From Pseudomonadota bacterium (lineage in GTDB: Bacteria; Myxococcota_A; Polyangia; Polyangiales; Polyangiaceae), in NCBI GenBank assembly GCA_023423895.1, contig JAFAER010000140.1:1-31050 (forward strand): 31,050 nt of DNA, given 5' to 3'. Made by a program: the position numbers and the translations under genes. This document shows, piece after piece, positions 14,115 through 21,732 of this stretch; the first letter of the stretch is position 1; each line of letters opens with the position of its first letter. The notes below the pieces were generated by a model. It made no database searches, had not been told where the DNA came from, and saw only the letters and a list, made by a program, of their open reading frames with translations.

Positions 14115-16361
14115 TCAGATGCCTTCGTCCATCCGGCGCATGCCCTCGAGCAGCAGCGCCTCGGCCGACTCGGCCACGAGCCGCTTCGGCGGGATGAACG
14201 ACGGATCGAGCGCAAACTCGCCGTCCTGGAAGCGCACCATCGCGTAGAACGCATCGGCGCCGGAGAGCTTGCCCAGCACGGCGTTCGCGATCGCGCCTTC
14301 GAGGAAGTGGATCTCGCCGGAGCTGCCCCCGCTCTTCACGTTCAGCTTGCCCGTCTTCCGACCGTGGAAGAGGACCTGCACGATGTCGGGCAGCCCCATC
14401 TCGCGCAGGCTTCCGCTGACGCCCTTCGCGCCGCCACCCTTGCCGCTCTGCGCACGCTTCTCGAGCATCGCCTTGATCTTCGCGACGAGGACGTCTGCCT
14501 GGACGGGCTTCGCGACGAAGTCCATCGCTCCGAGCTCGAAGGCGCGCTGCGCCTCCGTACGTCCCTGCTTCTGCGTGTGGACGATCCACGCGAGATCGCG
14601 TCCCCAGGCCTCCTTGCGCGCCTCGGAGAGGAACGCGAGGCCGTCGGTATCCGGCAGCTCCACCTCGCAGACGACGAGATCGAACTCGACACCGTCCATC
14701 CCGAACAGCCTCCGCGCAGCGTCGGCGCTGCGCGCGATCTTCACGTCGAAGCCCTGCTCGACCATGCGAAGCTCGAGGACGGTCGACTCCTCGGGATCGG
14801 GATCGATGATGAGCGCGCGATGGCGGTTGGCGAGCAGCTTCGCCTTCATGTCCTCGCCGAGGACGAGCGCCTTGAAGAGATCGAGGATCCCCGGATCGAA
14901 GATCGTTCCCCGGTGCTTCGTGAGGACGTCCATCGCCTCCGCCGGCCCGAGCACCTTGCGGAACGGGTTGCGTGGGTTCTGCGTCAGATCCGCATAGGTG
15001 TCCGCAACGGCGAGCAGGCGCGCGCCGAGCGGGATCTCCTTGCCGACGAGCTTGTCGGGGAACCCTTTGCCGTCGAACCGCTCGTACATGTGGAAGACGG
15101 CGTTCTTGATCGCCGGCGGGAGGCGCACCGCCTCGAGCAACCGGAGGGGCGTGTCGTAAGCCTTCTGAGCGGCGAGGCGATGGCCTTCGTATTCGCTGCA
15201 GTTGAGCGCGGTGAGATGGAACTGCCCCATCTTGCCGAGGTCATGGATGTGGCCTGCGACGATGACCGCGTACGTGTCCCCCTGGTCGAGGTTCATCCGC
15301 TCGGCGACGCGGCGGAGAAGGCGCGCGACCTGCGACGAGTGCCCCCGAAGCTCCTGCCGCGCGTTCTCGAGGAGGCTCACCATCACGGTGAGCAGCTCGA
15401 TCGTCGTGTCGTTCTGGAACGGGTTCGCGTTCGGACGGTCCTCGGCCGCCGGCTCGGCGCCCACGCGCGTCATCAGCGCGGACGGCTCCTGGGGCGGCGG
15501 CAGCGAGTCGAACGACGGCGCCCGCGCGCGAACGGCAACGGGCGAAGGCGGCTCGCGGCGAACCGGCTGCGGGACAGGCGGAGGCATGGCGCCGTCCGCA
15601 GTGGGCCGCTTCACGGACCCGCGCATGTGAGGCAGCGGCGGCGGCACCGGCATGTCGAGGTCCGGCGCGCTCGAGCGGAGGTTCGGCGCGCTCCCGGGCC
15701 GGATGCCGTGCATCAGGTCGTCGTCGTCTTCGGGGCGTGAACGGCGCTGCGCCGGCGGCGGCGATATGCGATCGAAGTCTTCGTCGATCGTCGAGTTGCG
15801 CTTGAACGTGTCTCGCGCGCCCATCACTCGGCCGTCGGCGAGGACCTGTTGTCCGAACTCGTACGAGACGGCGCGCTCGAACCGCTCGAACGCGCGCACG
15901 TCACCGCCGTGGTGTTTGCGGATGGCGGCCGAGACGGCAGCCGGGCGCGCAACGAAGGCTTTCACCTCTCGCGCTCCGGAGACGAGCTTCACCTCGCGGA
16001 GCATGTCCGCGTTGTCCGGATCCGGTGTGACGACGCTGAGCACGCTCGTCTGCCGATCGAAGAGGACCGGAAAGACACCGAGCGTCTCCGCGACCCGGCG
16101 AGGGATCATCTGCACCGTCGCACGCGGGATGTCGGCCTTGGCGAGCTTCTCCGCAGAGACGAAGTGCGTGCGGTAGATGCCCGAGAGCGCCTTGAGCAAA
16201 TCGGCTTCGCTCAGGATCTCGTTGTCGATCAGCACGTCCTCCGCGCGCTCGTGCGTCGCGTGGAGGAGCGCGACGGCGCGCTCGTACTGAGGCCGCTGCA
16301 GGACCTGCGCTCGATGGAGCAGGTCGACGACCTTCATCTTGGACGTGCCTTGGGCGCTCAC
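14115..16361 (-). CDS. multidomain signalling protein: GspE-N/MshEN-like, degenerate HD-GYP, pseudo-receiver, PATAN (DUF4388)
   Basis: 748 residues. Domains in order: a GspE N-terminal (MshEN-like) domain, about 35-150, of a type that can bind cyclic di-GMP; a Pro-rich linker (200-310); an HD-GYP-like domain (about 335-470) with H373-D374 in HIHDLGK but GKGFP instead of GxGYP and Met425-Tyr426 where the paired His should be; a receiver (about 514-635) with D520 and K618 but Glu566 in place of the phosphoacceptor Asp; and a PATAN domain (648-745). Two catalytic sites therefore look altered, which suggests a binding or scaffolding role, perhaps in cyclic di-GMP-linked motility or secretion. The start is GTG 16361 with AGGGG eight bases before it; ATG 16337 is an alternative. 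It lies 16 bases after udk on the same strand, so co-transcription is likely. Confidence 0.88.
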   Translation of the reverse strand: MSAQGTSKMKVVDLLHRAQVLQRPQYERAVALLHATHERAEDVLIDNEILSEADLLKALSGIYRTHFVSAEKLAKADIPRATVQMIPRRVAETLGVFPVLFDRQTSVLSVVTPDPDNADMLREVKLVSGAREVKAFVARPAAVSAAIRKHHGGDVRAFERFERAVSYEFGQQVLADGRVMGARDTFKRNSTIDEDFDRISPPPAQRRSRPEDDDDLMHGIRPGSAPNLRSSAPDLDMPVPPPLPHMRGSVKRPTADGAMPPPVPQPVRREPPSPVAVRARAPSFDSLPPPQEPSALMTRVGAEPAAEDRPNANPFQNDTTIELLTVMVSLLENARQELRGHSSQVARLLRRVAERMNLDQGDTYAVIVAGHIHDLGKMGQFHLTALNCSEYEGHRLAAQKAYDTPLRLLEAVRLPPAIKNAVFHMYERFDGKGFPDKLVGKEIPLGARLLAVADTYADLTQNPRNPFRKVLGPAEAMDVLTKHRGTIFDPGILDLFKALVLGEDMKAKLLANRHRALIIDPDPEESTVLELRMVEQGFDVKIARSADAARRLFGMDGVEFDLVVCEVELPDTDGLAFLSEARKEAWGRDLAWIVHTQKQGRTEAQRAFELGAMDFVAKPVQADVLVAKIKAMLEKRAQSGKGGGAKGVSGSLREMGLPDIVQVLFHGRKTGKLNVKSGGSSGEIHFLEGAIANAVLGKLSGADAFYAMVRFQDGEFALDPSFIPPKRLVAESAEALLLEGMRRMDEGI

Positions 16362-16377
16362 GGAGTGAGCCCCTATT

Positions 16378-17022
16378 CTAGCCGGCCTCCGCCGCCCTTT
16401 GACGAACGAAACTGAGGAGGAAATCGAGGGCTACGCGGTTCTGGCCCCCTTCGGGGATGACGATGTCGGCGAAGCGCTTCGAGGGCTCGACGAAAGCGAG
16501 GTGCATCGGCCTCACCGACTCGTAGTACTGCTTTCGGACCTGGGCGAAGGTGCGCCCGCGATGCTCGAGGTCCCTCCGGATCCGGCGCATCACGCGAATA
16601 TCGGGGTCCGTGTCCACGTAGAGCTTCACCTCGAAGCGCGACCTCAGCCGCTCGTCCGCGAGCACGAGAATGCCTTCCACGACGATGATCGCCGCCGGCT
16701 CGACGTGGACGCCGGTCTTCAGGCGGTCGTGGATCGTGAAGTCATAGGTGGGACGCTCGATCGAGTGGCCCGTCCGGAGCGCATCGAGGTGTTGCGAGAG
16801 CAGGTCGAGCTCGAGCGCGTCCGGATGGTCGTAGTTGACGCTCGCCCGCTCCGCCTCGGGCAGGTGCGACTGCGACCGGTAGTAGTGATCCTGCTGGAGC
16901 ATGACCCCGCGGCCCGGAGGAAGCGCCTCGAGGACGGCCCGCGCGATGGTGCTCTTGCCCGATCCGGAGCCCCCCGCGATTCCCAGGACGAGCGGTGGGC
17001 GGAACGAGGCGGAGGGCTGCAT
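16378..17022 (-). CDS. udk: uridine kinase
   Basis: 214 residues from ATG 17022. AGGA lies nine bases upstream; the GTG at 17040 would add six residues. The P-loop is GGSGSGKST (17-25). QQDHYYRSQSHL, VNYDHPDALELDLL, ERPTYDFTIHDR and VVEGILVLADERLR are the characteristic uridine kinase segments, and RRIRRDLEHRGRT is the lid region. The enzyme phosphorylates uridine and cytidine with ATP or GTP in pyrimidine salvage. Length is typical and all motifs are present. It is followed after 16 bases by the HD/receiver/PATAN gene, an unusual partner, so the pairing may reflect shared transcription only. Confidence 0.95.
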   Translation of the reverse strand: MQPSASFRPPLVLGIAGGSGSGKSTIARAVLEALPPGRGVMLQQDHYYRSQSHLPEAERASVNYDHPDALELDLLSQHLDALRTGHSIERPTYDFTIHDRLKTGVHVEPAAIIVVEGILVLADERLRSRFEVKLYVDTDPDIRVMRRIRRDLEHRGRTFAQVRKQYYESVRPMHLAFVEPSKRFADIVIPEGGQNRVALDFLLSFVRQRAAEAG

Positions 17023-17147
17023 CGCGCCGAGTCCTAGCACACGAGCGCCGACCGATCACACGCGCCGTGCCGCACCGAACGCGCGCGCACGAGACCTTTC
17101 ACGTCTGCAACGTCGGCGGACGGCTCCCTACGAACGAGGGAAGTCGC

Positions 17148-17879
17148 TCAGGGCGCGTTGATGAGCCAGGCCAGTGGCCTTCGATACGTGCTCACCATGC
17201 GGTCACTCGGCACCTCGTGCCCCATGCCCGGCACGAGCTTCACCTTCACCGGGACCTTCACCTTCTTCAAGGTGTCGCCGACGCGGACCGTGTTCTGCGC
17301 CACGCCGTCGTTCTCGCCGGTGAGGAGGTACACCCGCTGCACCTTGCGCTTGTCCTTGTCGAGCGCCTCGGTGACGTCGCCCCAGTACGCGTCGCTCGCG
17401 CCGAGGATGAGCCAGCGGTTCCACGTGCGCTGGTCCTTCAGACCGACGTTCATCGCGACCCACGCCCCCTCGCTGAAGCCGACGAGGACGTTGCCGCGGC
17501 GCTGGACCTTCGACTTGTACTTCTCGCGGAGCGCGTTGATCGTCGCGTCGATCACGCGCTGCGCGTCGACGGTGCCGTTCGTCCAGGTCCGTCCGCCCGA
17601 CTCGGTCGTCCCCGATCCCGACGGACAGACGACCCAGCCGAACTGGGTCGCGACGCGCGCCCACTTGCGGCAGTCCTCGGCCGGGTTCCCGCCGCGGCCG
17701 TGGAGGTACATGATGACGGGCTTCTGCCCGCGTCCCTGCGGCTTGTAGTAGTAGGCGTCCGGAGCGCCCTTCACCTGGATGCGCAGCGGGTCACCGATCG
17801 ATGCGCCCTTCGCAAAGGCCTCGCGCGGGAGCAGCGCGAGAAGGGCCATGGCGATCAGCGCAAGAACCACACGACGCAT
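17148..17879 (-). CDS. secreted alpha/beta-hydrolase (esterase/feruloyl-esterase or PHB-depolymerase-like)
   Basis: 243 residues. The signal peptide is cleaved after AFA (residue 23). MYLHGRGGNP (57-66) provides the oxyanion hole, GFSEG (134-138) the nucleophile elbow with Ser136, and Asp191 (in GENDGV) and His221 (in GMGHEV) complete the triad. The fold is complete and probably active; ester or peptide specificity cannot be told. It starts at ATG 17879, nine bases after a TATGCT hexamer. It follows hemC by 111 bases on the same strand, but the likely own promoter suggests it is not part of haem synthesis. Confidence 0.85.
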   Translation of the reverse strand: MRRVVLALIAMALLALLPREAFAKGASIGDPLRIQVKGAPDAYYYKPQGRGQKPVIMYLHGRGGNPAEDCRKWARVATQFGWVVCPSGSGTTESGGRTWTNGTVDAQRVIDATINALREKYKSKVQRRGNVLVGFSEGAWVAMNVGLKDQRTWNRWLILGASDAYWGDVTEALDKDKRKVQRVYLLTGENDGVAQNTVRVGDTLKKVKVPVKVKLVPGMGHEVPSDRMVSTYRRPLAWLINAP

Positions 17880-17888
17880 GGGTCCCGC

Positions 17889-17894
17889 AGCATA
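17889..17894 (-). promoter_or_regulatory. candidate -10 element (TATGCT) for the secreted hydrolase gene
   Basis: On the minus strand TATGCT is followed by nine bases (GCGGGACCC) and ATG 17879, predicting a leader of zero to three bases. No purine-rich ribosome-binding site is present at a normal distance. Confidence 0.42.
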
Positions 17895-17990
17895 GTCGAG
17901 CGCGGCCGGGAGGCAACCCTCCGCAGCAGGGTGCGACCGCTCTTCCTCGGGCCCCCGTCCTGCGCCGAGCGGCGGCGCCCGCGAGCGGCA

Positions 17991-18923
17991 TCAGCCCTGG
18001 AAAAAGAGGCCTACCTTCGTGCCGAAGGCAAGCGCCTCCGCGTCGGTCGCCGGCCAGGGGATCGTCTCGTCCTGGCGCTCGATCTGGCCGGCGCCCTTCC
18101 CGCCCTCAGCCCCCTGCTCCGGTTCGACGATGAACGCCCGGAGGCGCATCGAGACGACGCCGTCCTTCTCGATGCGCTCCGCAAACGCGCCCATCGGCGT
18201 CTTGCAGTCCGCGCCCAGGGCCGCGAGAACGCCGCGCTCGGCATGAACGCACCGGCTCGTCGTGTCGTCCGCGAGAGTCGCGAGCCGCGCGCGGGTCTCT
18301 TCGTCGTCGATGCGGGATTCGATGCCGAGCGCCCCCTGTCCCACCGCGGGCAGGCTGACGTCGGGCGACAGGATCTCGGTCGCGCGCGCCTCGAGACCGA
18401 GCCGCACCAGGCCCGCGCGCGCGAGGACGATCGCGTCCGCCTCACCGGCGTCGACCTTGCGAAGGCGCGTGTCGACGTTCCCACGCAGCGGGACGATCTG
18501 CAGATCGGGACGTATCGCGAGGAGGTTCGCAGCACGACGGAGGCTGCTGGTTCCGATCTTGGCGCCCTCCGGCAGGTCCGCGAGCTTGCCGTGCCGGGGC
18601 GCGACGAGCACGTCGCGAGGGTCTTCACGCGCCGGAATGCATGTGATCGCGAGGCCGTCCGGCAACATCGCCGGCACGTCCTTGATGGAGTGCACGGCGA
18701 TGTCGGCGCGGCGTTCGAGGAGCGCTTCTTCGATCTCCTTCACGAACAGGCCTTTGCCGCCCACCTCGGAGAGCGGTCGGTCCTGGATCTTGTCGCCGGT
18801 GGTGACCACCTGCTCCTCGACGAGCTCGAGGTCGGGATGCGCGGCCTTCAGGCGCGCAACGAACGCGCGGCACTGCGCGAGAGCAAGGGCGGAGCGGCGA
18901 GTGGCGTACACGAGGCGCGGCAT
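17991..18923 (-). CDS. hemC: porphobilinogen deaminase (hydroxymethylbilane synthase)
   Basis: 310 residues from ATG 18923, chosen because MPRLVYATRRSALALAQ is the conserved start; the open frame extends to 19103 without family similarity. The enzyme joins four porphobilinogens into hydroxymethylbilane in tetrapyrrole synthesis. Key parts are RRSALAL, TTGDKIQDRPLSEVGGKGLF (41-60), HSIKDVP with catalytic Asp82, GTSSLRR (124-130), LPAVGQGALGIE, and Cys240 in LGADCKTPMGAF, which holds the dipyrromethane cofactor. The usual GGC before this Cys reads ADC, a mild variation. It follows hemA by 88 bases and has a TATGAT hexamer nine bases before its start, so it may have its own promoter as well as read-through. 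Confidence 0.96.
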   Translation of the reverse strand: MPRLVYATRRSALALAQCRAFVARLKAAHPDLELVEEQVVTTGDKIQDRPLSEVGGKGLFVKEIEEALLERRADIAVHSIKDVPAMLPDGLAITCIPAREDPRDVLVAPRHGKLADLPEGAKIGTSSLRRAANLLAIRPDLQIVPLRGNVDTRLRKVDAGEADAIVLARAGLVRLGLEARATEILSPDVSLPAVGQGALGIESRIDDEETRARLATLADDTTSRCVHAERGVLAALGADCKTPMGAFAERIEKDGVVSMRLRAFIVEPEQGAEGGKGAGQIERQDETIPWPATDAEALAFGTKVGLFFQG

Positions 18924-18932
18924 CGGTCCGGC

Positions 18933-18938
18933 ATCATA
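18933..18938 (-). promoter_or_regulatory. candidate -10 element (TATGAT) for hemC
   Basis: On the minus strand TATGAT matches the consensus TATAAT at five of six positions. It is followed by nine bases (GCCGGACCG) and ATG 18923. GGAGG upstream is 16 bases from the start, too far to act as a ribosome-binding site. Confidence 0.42.
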
Positions 18939-19011
18939 ACCTCCGACCCGCGCCGATGTTCGACAGACGAAGCGCGGCGGTCGTCTTTCGGCGCCCGCGA
19001 CGAGCTCGTCG

Positions 19012-20433
19012 TCAGTGCGGGAGGAGCTCTTCGCTCTCTTCGGCGGCCGAGGCGAGCTGCGGAGCGGAGGTGACCTCCGGCGGTGGTCCGGCGACGGCGG
19101 CACGCAGCATCGGATCGGACGACGTCGCCCCCGAAGACGCCGGCAGGTCGAACAGGTGCCGCGCCGCGCGCACGAGGTCGTTGCCGTCGCTCGCTCCGGC
19201 GGCCTGCTTCAGGCGCGTGGTCGGAGCGTGGAGCAGCTTGTTCGTCGCGCTCTCGATCATCTGGATGAGCGCTGCGCGGTCCGACTCGCCGAGGTGCTTG
19301 AGGCGGGTCCCGAGGCTCCGCTCCAGCTCGGCCACCAGGACGCCTTTTGTCTTGGCGCGAAGCGCGACGATCGTCGGATTCACGTTCAAGGCGCGCGCCC
19401 ACTTGAGCCACTCCCTCAGCTCGGCGTCGACGATCTTCTCCGCTGCGGCGACCTCCGCCTGCCGTGACTTCATGTTCTCGGCGACCTCGCTCTGGAGATC
19501 GTCGACGTCGTAGACATAGGCGTTGTCGACGTGCGTGTGAATCGTCGGGTCGACGTTGCGCGGAACGGCGATGTCCACGAAGAAGAGCGTGCGGCCCTTA
19601 CGGCGCTTCATCACGCGCTTCACGAGATCGCGCGTGATGACGAACGTCTTGCTCGACGTCGAGGCGACCACGACGTCGGACATGACGAGCTCTTCCTCGA
19701 GCTGCTCGATGGGAGCAGCCGTAGCGTTGAAGTGCGAGGCGAGGCTCGCGGCGCGCTCGAAGCTTCGATTGCAGATGCGGATCGCCCTCGCCTGTTGGCC
19801 GAGGCTCTTGGCGGCGGCCTCGGCCATCTCGCCGGCGCCGACGAGCAGGACGGTGCGGTCCGACAGGTCGCCGAAGATTCGCTTCGCGAGATCGACGGCG
19901 ACGCTGGAGATGCTGACCGTGCCCGCGCCGAGCTGCGTCTCGGTCCGGACGCGCTTGGCCACGGAGAACGCGCGGCTCACGCAGCGCGAGAGGTGGCTCC
20001 GAAGCGCGCCGGCGGCGACGGCAGCGTCGTAGGCGTCCTTGACCTGGCCGAGGATCTGCGGCTCGCCGAGCACCATGGAGTCGAGGCTCGCGGCGACGCG
20101 GAAGACGTGACGGACCGCGTCCTCGCCCGTGCGCTCGTAGAGGTACGAGCGCAGCTCCTCGACGTTCGACGCGCCGATGTGGTCGCGCAACGTCTCCCGG
20201 ATCGCGTGCGAGGCGAGGCGCGCCGCCTGTTCGCTCGTGCCGTCGAGCTTCGGCAGGCCGATGACCTCGACGCGGTTGCACGTCGAGAGAAACATCGCTT
20301 CGTCGAGCTCGGCGCGGGCGGCCAGGCGCGAGAGGACCTGCGGAAGGACGTCCGCGCTGCTCGCGAACCGCTCGCGCACCTCGACTGGCGCGGTCTTGTG
20401 CGAGAGCCCGATGACGACGACGGGTAAGCTCAT
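19012..20433 (-). CDS. hemA: glutamyl-tRNA reductase
   Basis: 473 residues from ATG 20433, which overlaps the stop of the upstream HemX/CcsA-like gene as ATGA; an open frame runs on to 21066 but lacks family similarity. The enzyme reduces glutamyl-tRNA to glutamate-1-semialdehyde, the first committed step of C5-pathway haem synthesis. GLSHKTAPVEVRE (9-21), catalytic Cys52 in STCNRVE, SMVLGEPQILGQVK, and the NADPH loop TVLLVGAGEMAEAA are all intact. The C-terminal dimerisation helices are followed by a variable Ala/Ser/Pro/Glu tail of about 40 residues. hemC follows after 88 bases. Confidence 0.96.
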   Translation of the reverse strand: MSLPVVVIGLSHKTAPVEVRERFASSADVLPQVLSRLAARAELDEAMFLSTCNRVEVIGLPKLDGTSEQAARLASHAIRETLRDHIGASNVEELRSYLYERTGEDAVRHVFRVAASLDSMVLGEPQILGQVKDAYDAAVAAGALRSHLSRCVSRAFSVAKRVRTETQLGAGTVSISSVAVDLAKRIFGDLSDRTVLLVGAGEMAEAAAKSLGQQARAIRICNRSFERAASLASHFNATAAPIEQLEEELVMSDVVVASTSSKTFVITRDLVKRVMKRRKGRTLFFVDIAVPRNVDPTIHTHVDNAYVYDVDDLQSEVAENMKSRQAEVAAAEKIVDAELREWLKWARALNVNPTIVALRAKTKGVLVAELERSLGTRLKHLGESDRAALIQMIESATNKLLHAPTTRLKQAAGASDGNDLVRAARHLFDLPASSGATSSDPMLRAAVAGPPPEVTSAPQLASAAEESEELLPH

Positions 20434-21305
20434 GGAGCGACGTGCCCCGCAGGCGTCCCGCTCGGCACGTCGTGCAACGATGCGGTGACCGGGCTCGGTG
20501 ACGGCGAGCGTAGGAGGTAGAGCATGAGGACGGCGACCGCGAAGCCGAAGCCGGCGATCGTCCCATAGGCTGCGCGCCGGCCACGCCAGCCGGCGGCTGC
20601 GCGAAGGAACAGGACCGCTGCGATGACGAGCCACGTCACGTAACCGAAGACCGCGCGCAGCACCTCGCCGGGCGCGCCCATCTCGACCCGCCGCGCCCAG
20701 AGCGTACCGGTGATGATGCCGATCGTGAGCAGCGGGAAGCCGGCGAGCAAGAAGCGATGCTCGGCGCGGTCGAGCACGTCGAGCGGCGGGAGCCTGCGGA
20801 AGACCCCGTCGATGCGCTTCTTCTTCAGCAGGTGTTCCTGGATCAGGTAGAGCGTCGCTGCGGACGAGGCGAGCGTGAACAGCGCGACCCCGAAGAGGTT
20901 GGTCGTGACGTGGAACGGCAAGATCGCGCTCTTGATCCGCGCTCCCGGCTCTGCGCCGCCCCCGACGAAGCGGGACGCGAGCAGGGACGTCAGCGCGAGC
21001 GGCGCGATGAACGCACCGGCGACCTCCACCTTGAGACGTCTGCGCGCCAGCACGTACGCCGCGCACATCGCCATCGCGGCGACGCTCATGGGGAAGTGGA
21101 TGCCTTCGACGGGACAGACGCGGAGCACCAGTGACGCGACGACGATGTGGACTGCATGCAGCGCCGCGCCGACGCCGACGAGGCGCGGCCCGAGAACGCC
21201 GACGTCACCCTTTCCGCGGGCGAGGAACCGGAGAAAGAGCACCGAAGCGGCCGCGTACACTGCCGCGGTCAGATAGAAGAGTGTCTCCGCTACGGTCTCG
21301 TTCAC
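20430..21305 (-). CDS. HemX/CcsA-family membrane protein upstream of hemA
   Basis: 291 residues from GTG 21305 with GAGGGGG four bases upstream; the longer frame to 21383 overlaps the preceding gene. About eight membrane helices are predicted. It has the CcsA/CcmC/HemX fold signature (EGIHFPMSVAAMAM, LPFHVTTNLFGVALFTLA with His132, AEHRFLLAGFPLLTIGIITGTLWA). The Trp-rich WWD haem-handling motif expected after TLWA is missing: the segment reads ARRVEMGAPGEVLRAVFGYVTW. In Bacillus subtilis the related HemX lies beside hemA and lowers glutamyl-tRNA reductase levels, so a HemX-like regulator fits better than a cytochrome c synthetase. The ATGA overlap with hemA supports coupling. I cannot exclude a divergent haem exporter. 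Confidence 0.82.
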   Translation of the reverse strand: MNETVAETLFYLTAAVYAAASVLFLRFLARGKGDVGVLGPRLVGVGAALHAVHIVVASLVLRVCPVEGIHFPMSVAAMAMCAAYVLARRRLKVEVAGAFIAPLALTSLLASRFVGGGAEPGARIKSAILPFHVTTNLFGVALFTLASSAATLYLIQEHLLKKKRIDGVFRRLPPLDVLDRAEHRFLLAGFPLLTIGIITGTLWARRVEMGAPGEVLRAVFGYVTWLVIAAVLFLRAAAGWRGRRAAYGTIAGFGFAVAVLMLYLLRSPSPSPVTASLHDVPSGTPAGHVAP

Positions 21306-21315
21306 GGTTCCCCCT

Positions 21316-21732
21316 CTAGAACGTTCCGCCCGCGAAGCGCGCGAGCATGTCCTCTTCGCTGCTCGGCCCCGCGGCCGGCGCACGACCGCCCAGCGCGATC
21401 ATGCGCTCCGGTGACAGGAGATGGTCTTCGAACGGCGTCGACGGCGTTCCCGCCCAGCCCGGCACGACGTCGTAGGCGTTGTCGCCGACGATCATCGAGT
21501 TTTCGAGGATCTCGGCGCCCATGGCCTCGAGCTCGGCCTTGGACTTCACTTTCCCAACGATGCCGTGGGGATCTTCGGCCCCTGTGACCTCCACGACCAC
21601 GCGGACGACCTCGGAGATCTCGTAGCGCCGGCCCTCGGCCAGGATGACGAGCTCCGTCGGCGTGAGTTCGATCTTGCCTTCGACCCCCCACTGATCGAGA
21701 CATGCCTGCGGGAAGAAGACTCGGTTTCGCAT
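21316..21732 (-). CDS. conserved-looking protein of unknown function, first gene of the hem cluster
   Basis: 138 residues; no signal peptide or membrane segment. The N-terminal part is strand-rich (RVFFPQACLDQW, KIELTPTELVIL, RRYEISEVVRVVVEVTG), followed by a helix (KAELEAMGAEILENSM) and a turn-rich GDNAYDVVPGWAG segment. The last 40 residues look disordered, though FAGGTF at the end is hydrophobic. I do not recognise the family. It stops ten bases before the HemX/CcsA-like gene on the same strand, so it probably shares its transcript. Its ATG overlaps the start codon of the plus-strand gene that begins at 21731. Confidence 0.75.
   Translation of the reverse strand: MRNRVFFPQACLDQWGVEGKIELTPTELVILAEGRRYEISEVVRVVVEVTGAEDPHGIVGKVKSKAELEAMGAEILENSMIVGDNAYDVVPGWAGTPSTPFEDHLLSPERMIALGGRAPAAGPSSEEDMLARFAGGTF

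Noticed and set aside
14073..15740. 555-residue plus-strand frame opposite the HD/receiver/PATAN gene
   Set aside because: It is an antisense shadow. The minus-strand frame carries four recognisable domains.
16995..19073. 692-residue plus-strand frame across the hydrolase and hemC region
   Set aside because: It covers the antisense of two well-supported genes and a promoter region, with composition typical of a shadow frame.
20430..21305. CcsA cytochrome c synthetase as a firm assignment
   Set aside because: The Trp-rich WWD motif is missing and the gene sits directly before hemA with an overlap, so a HemX-like role is favoured and the ccsA symbol was not used.
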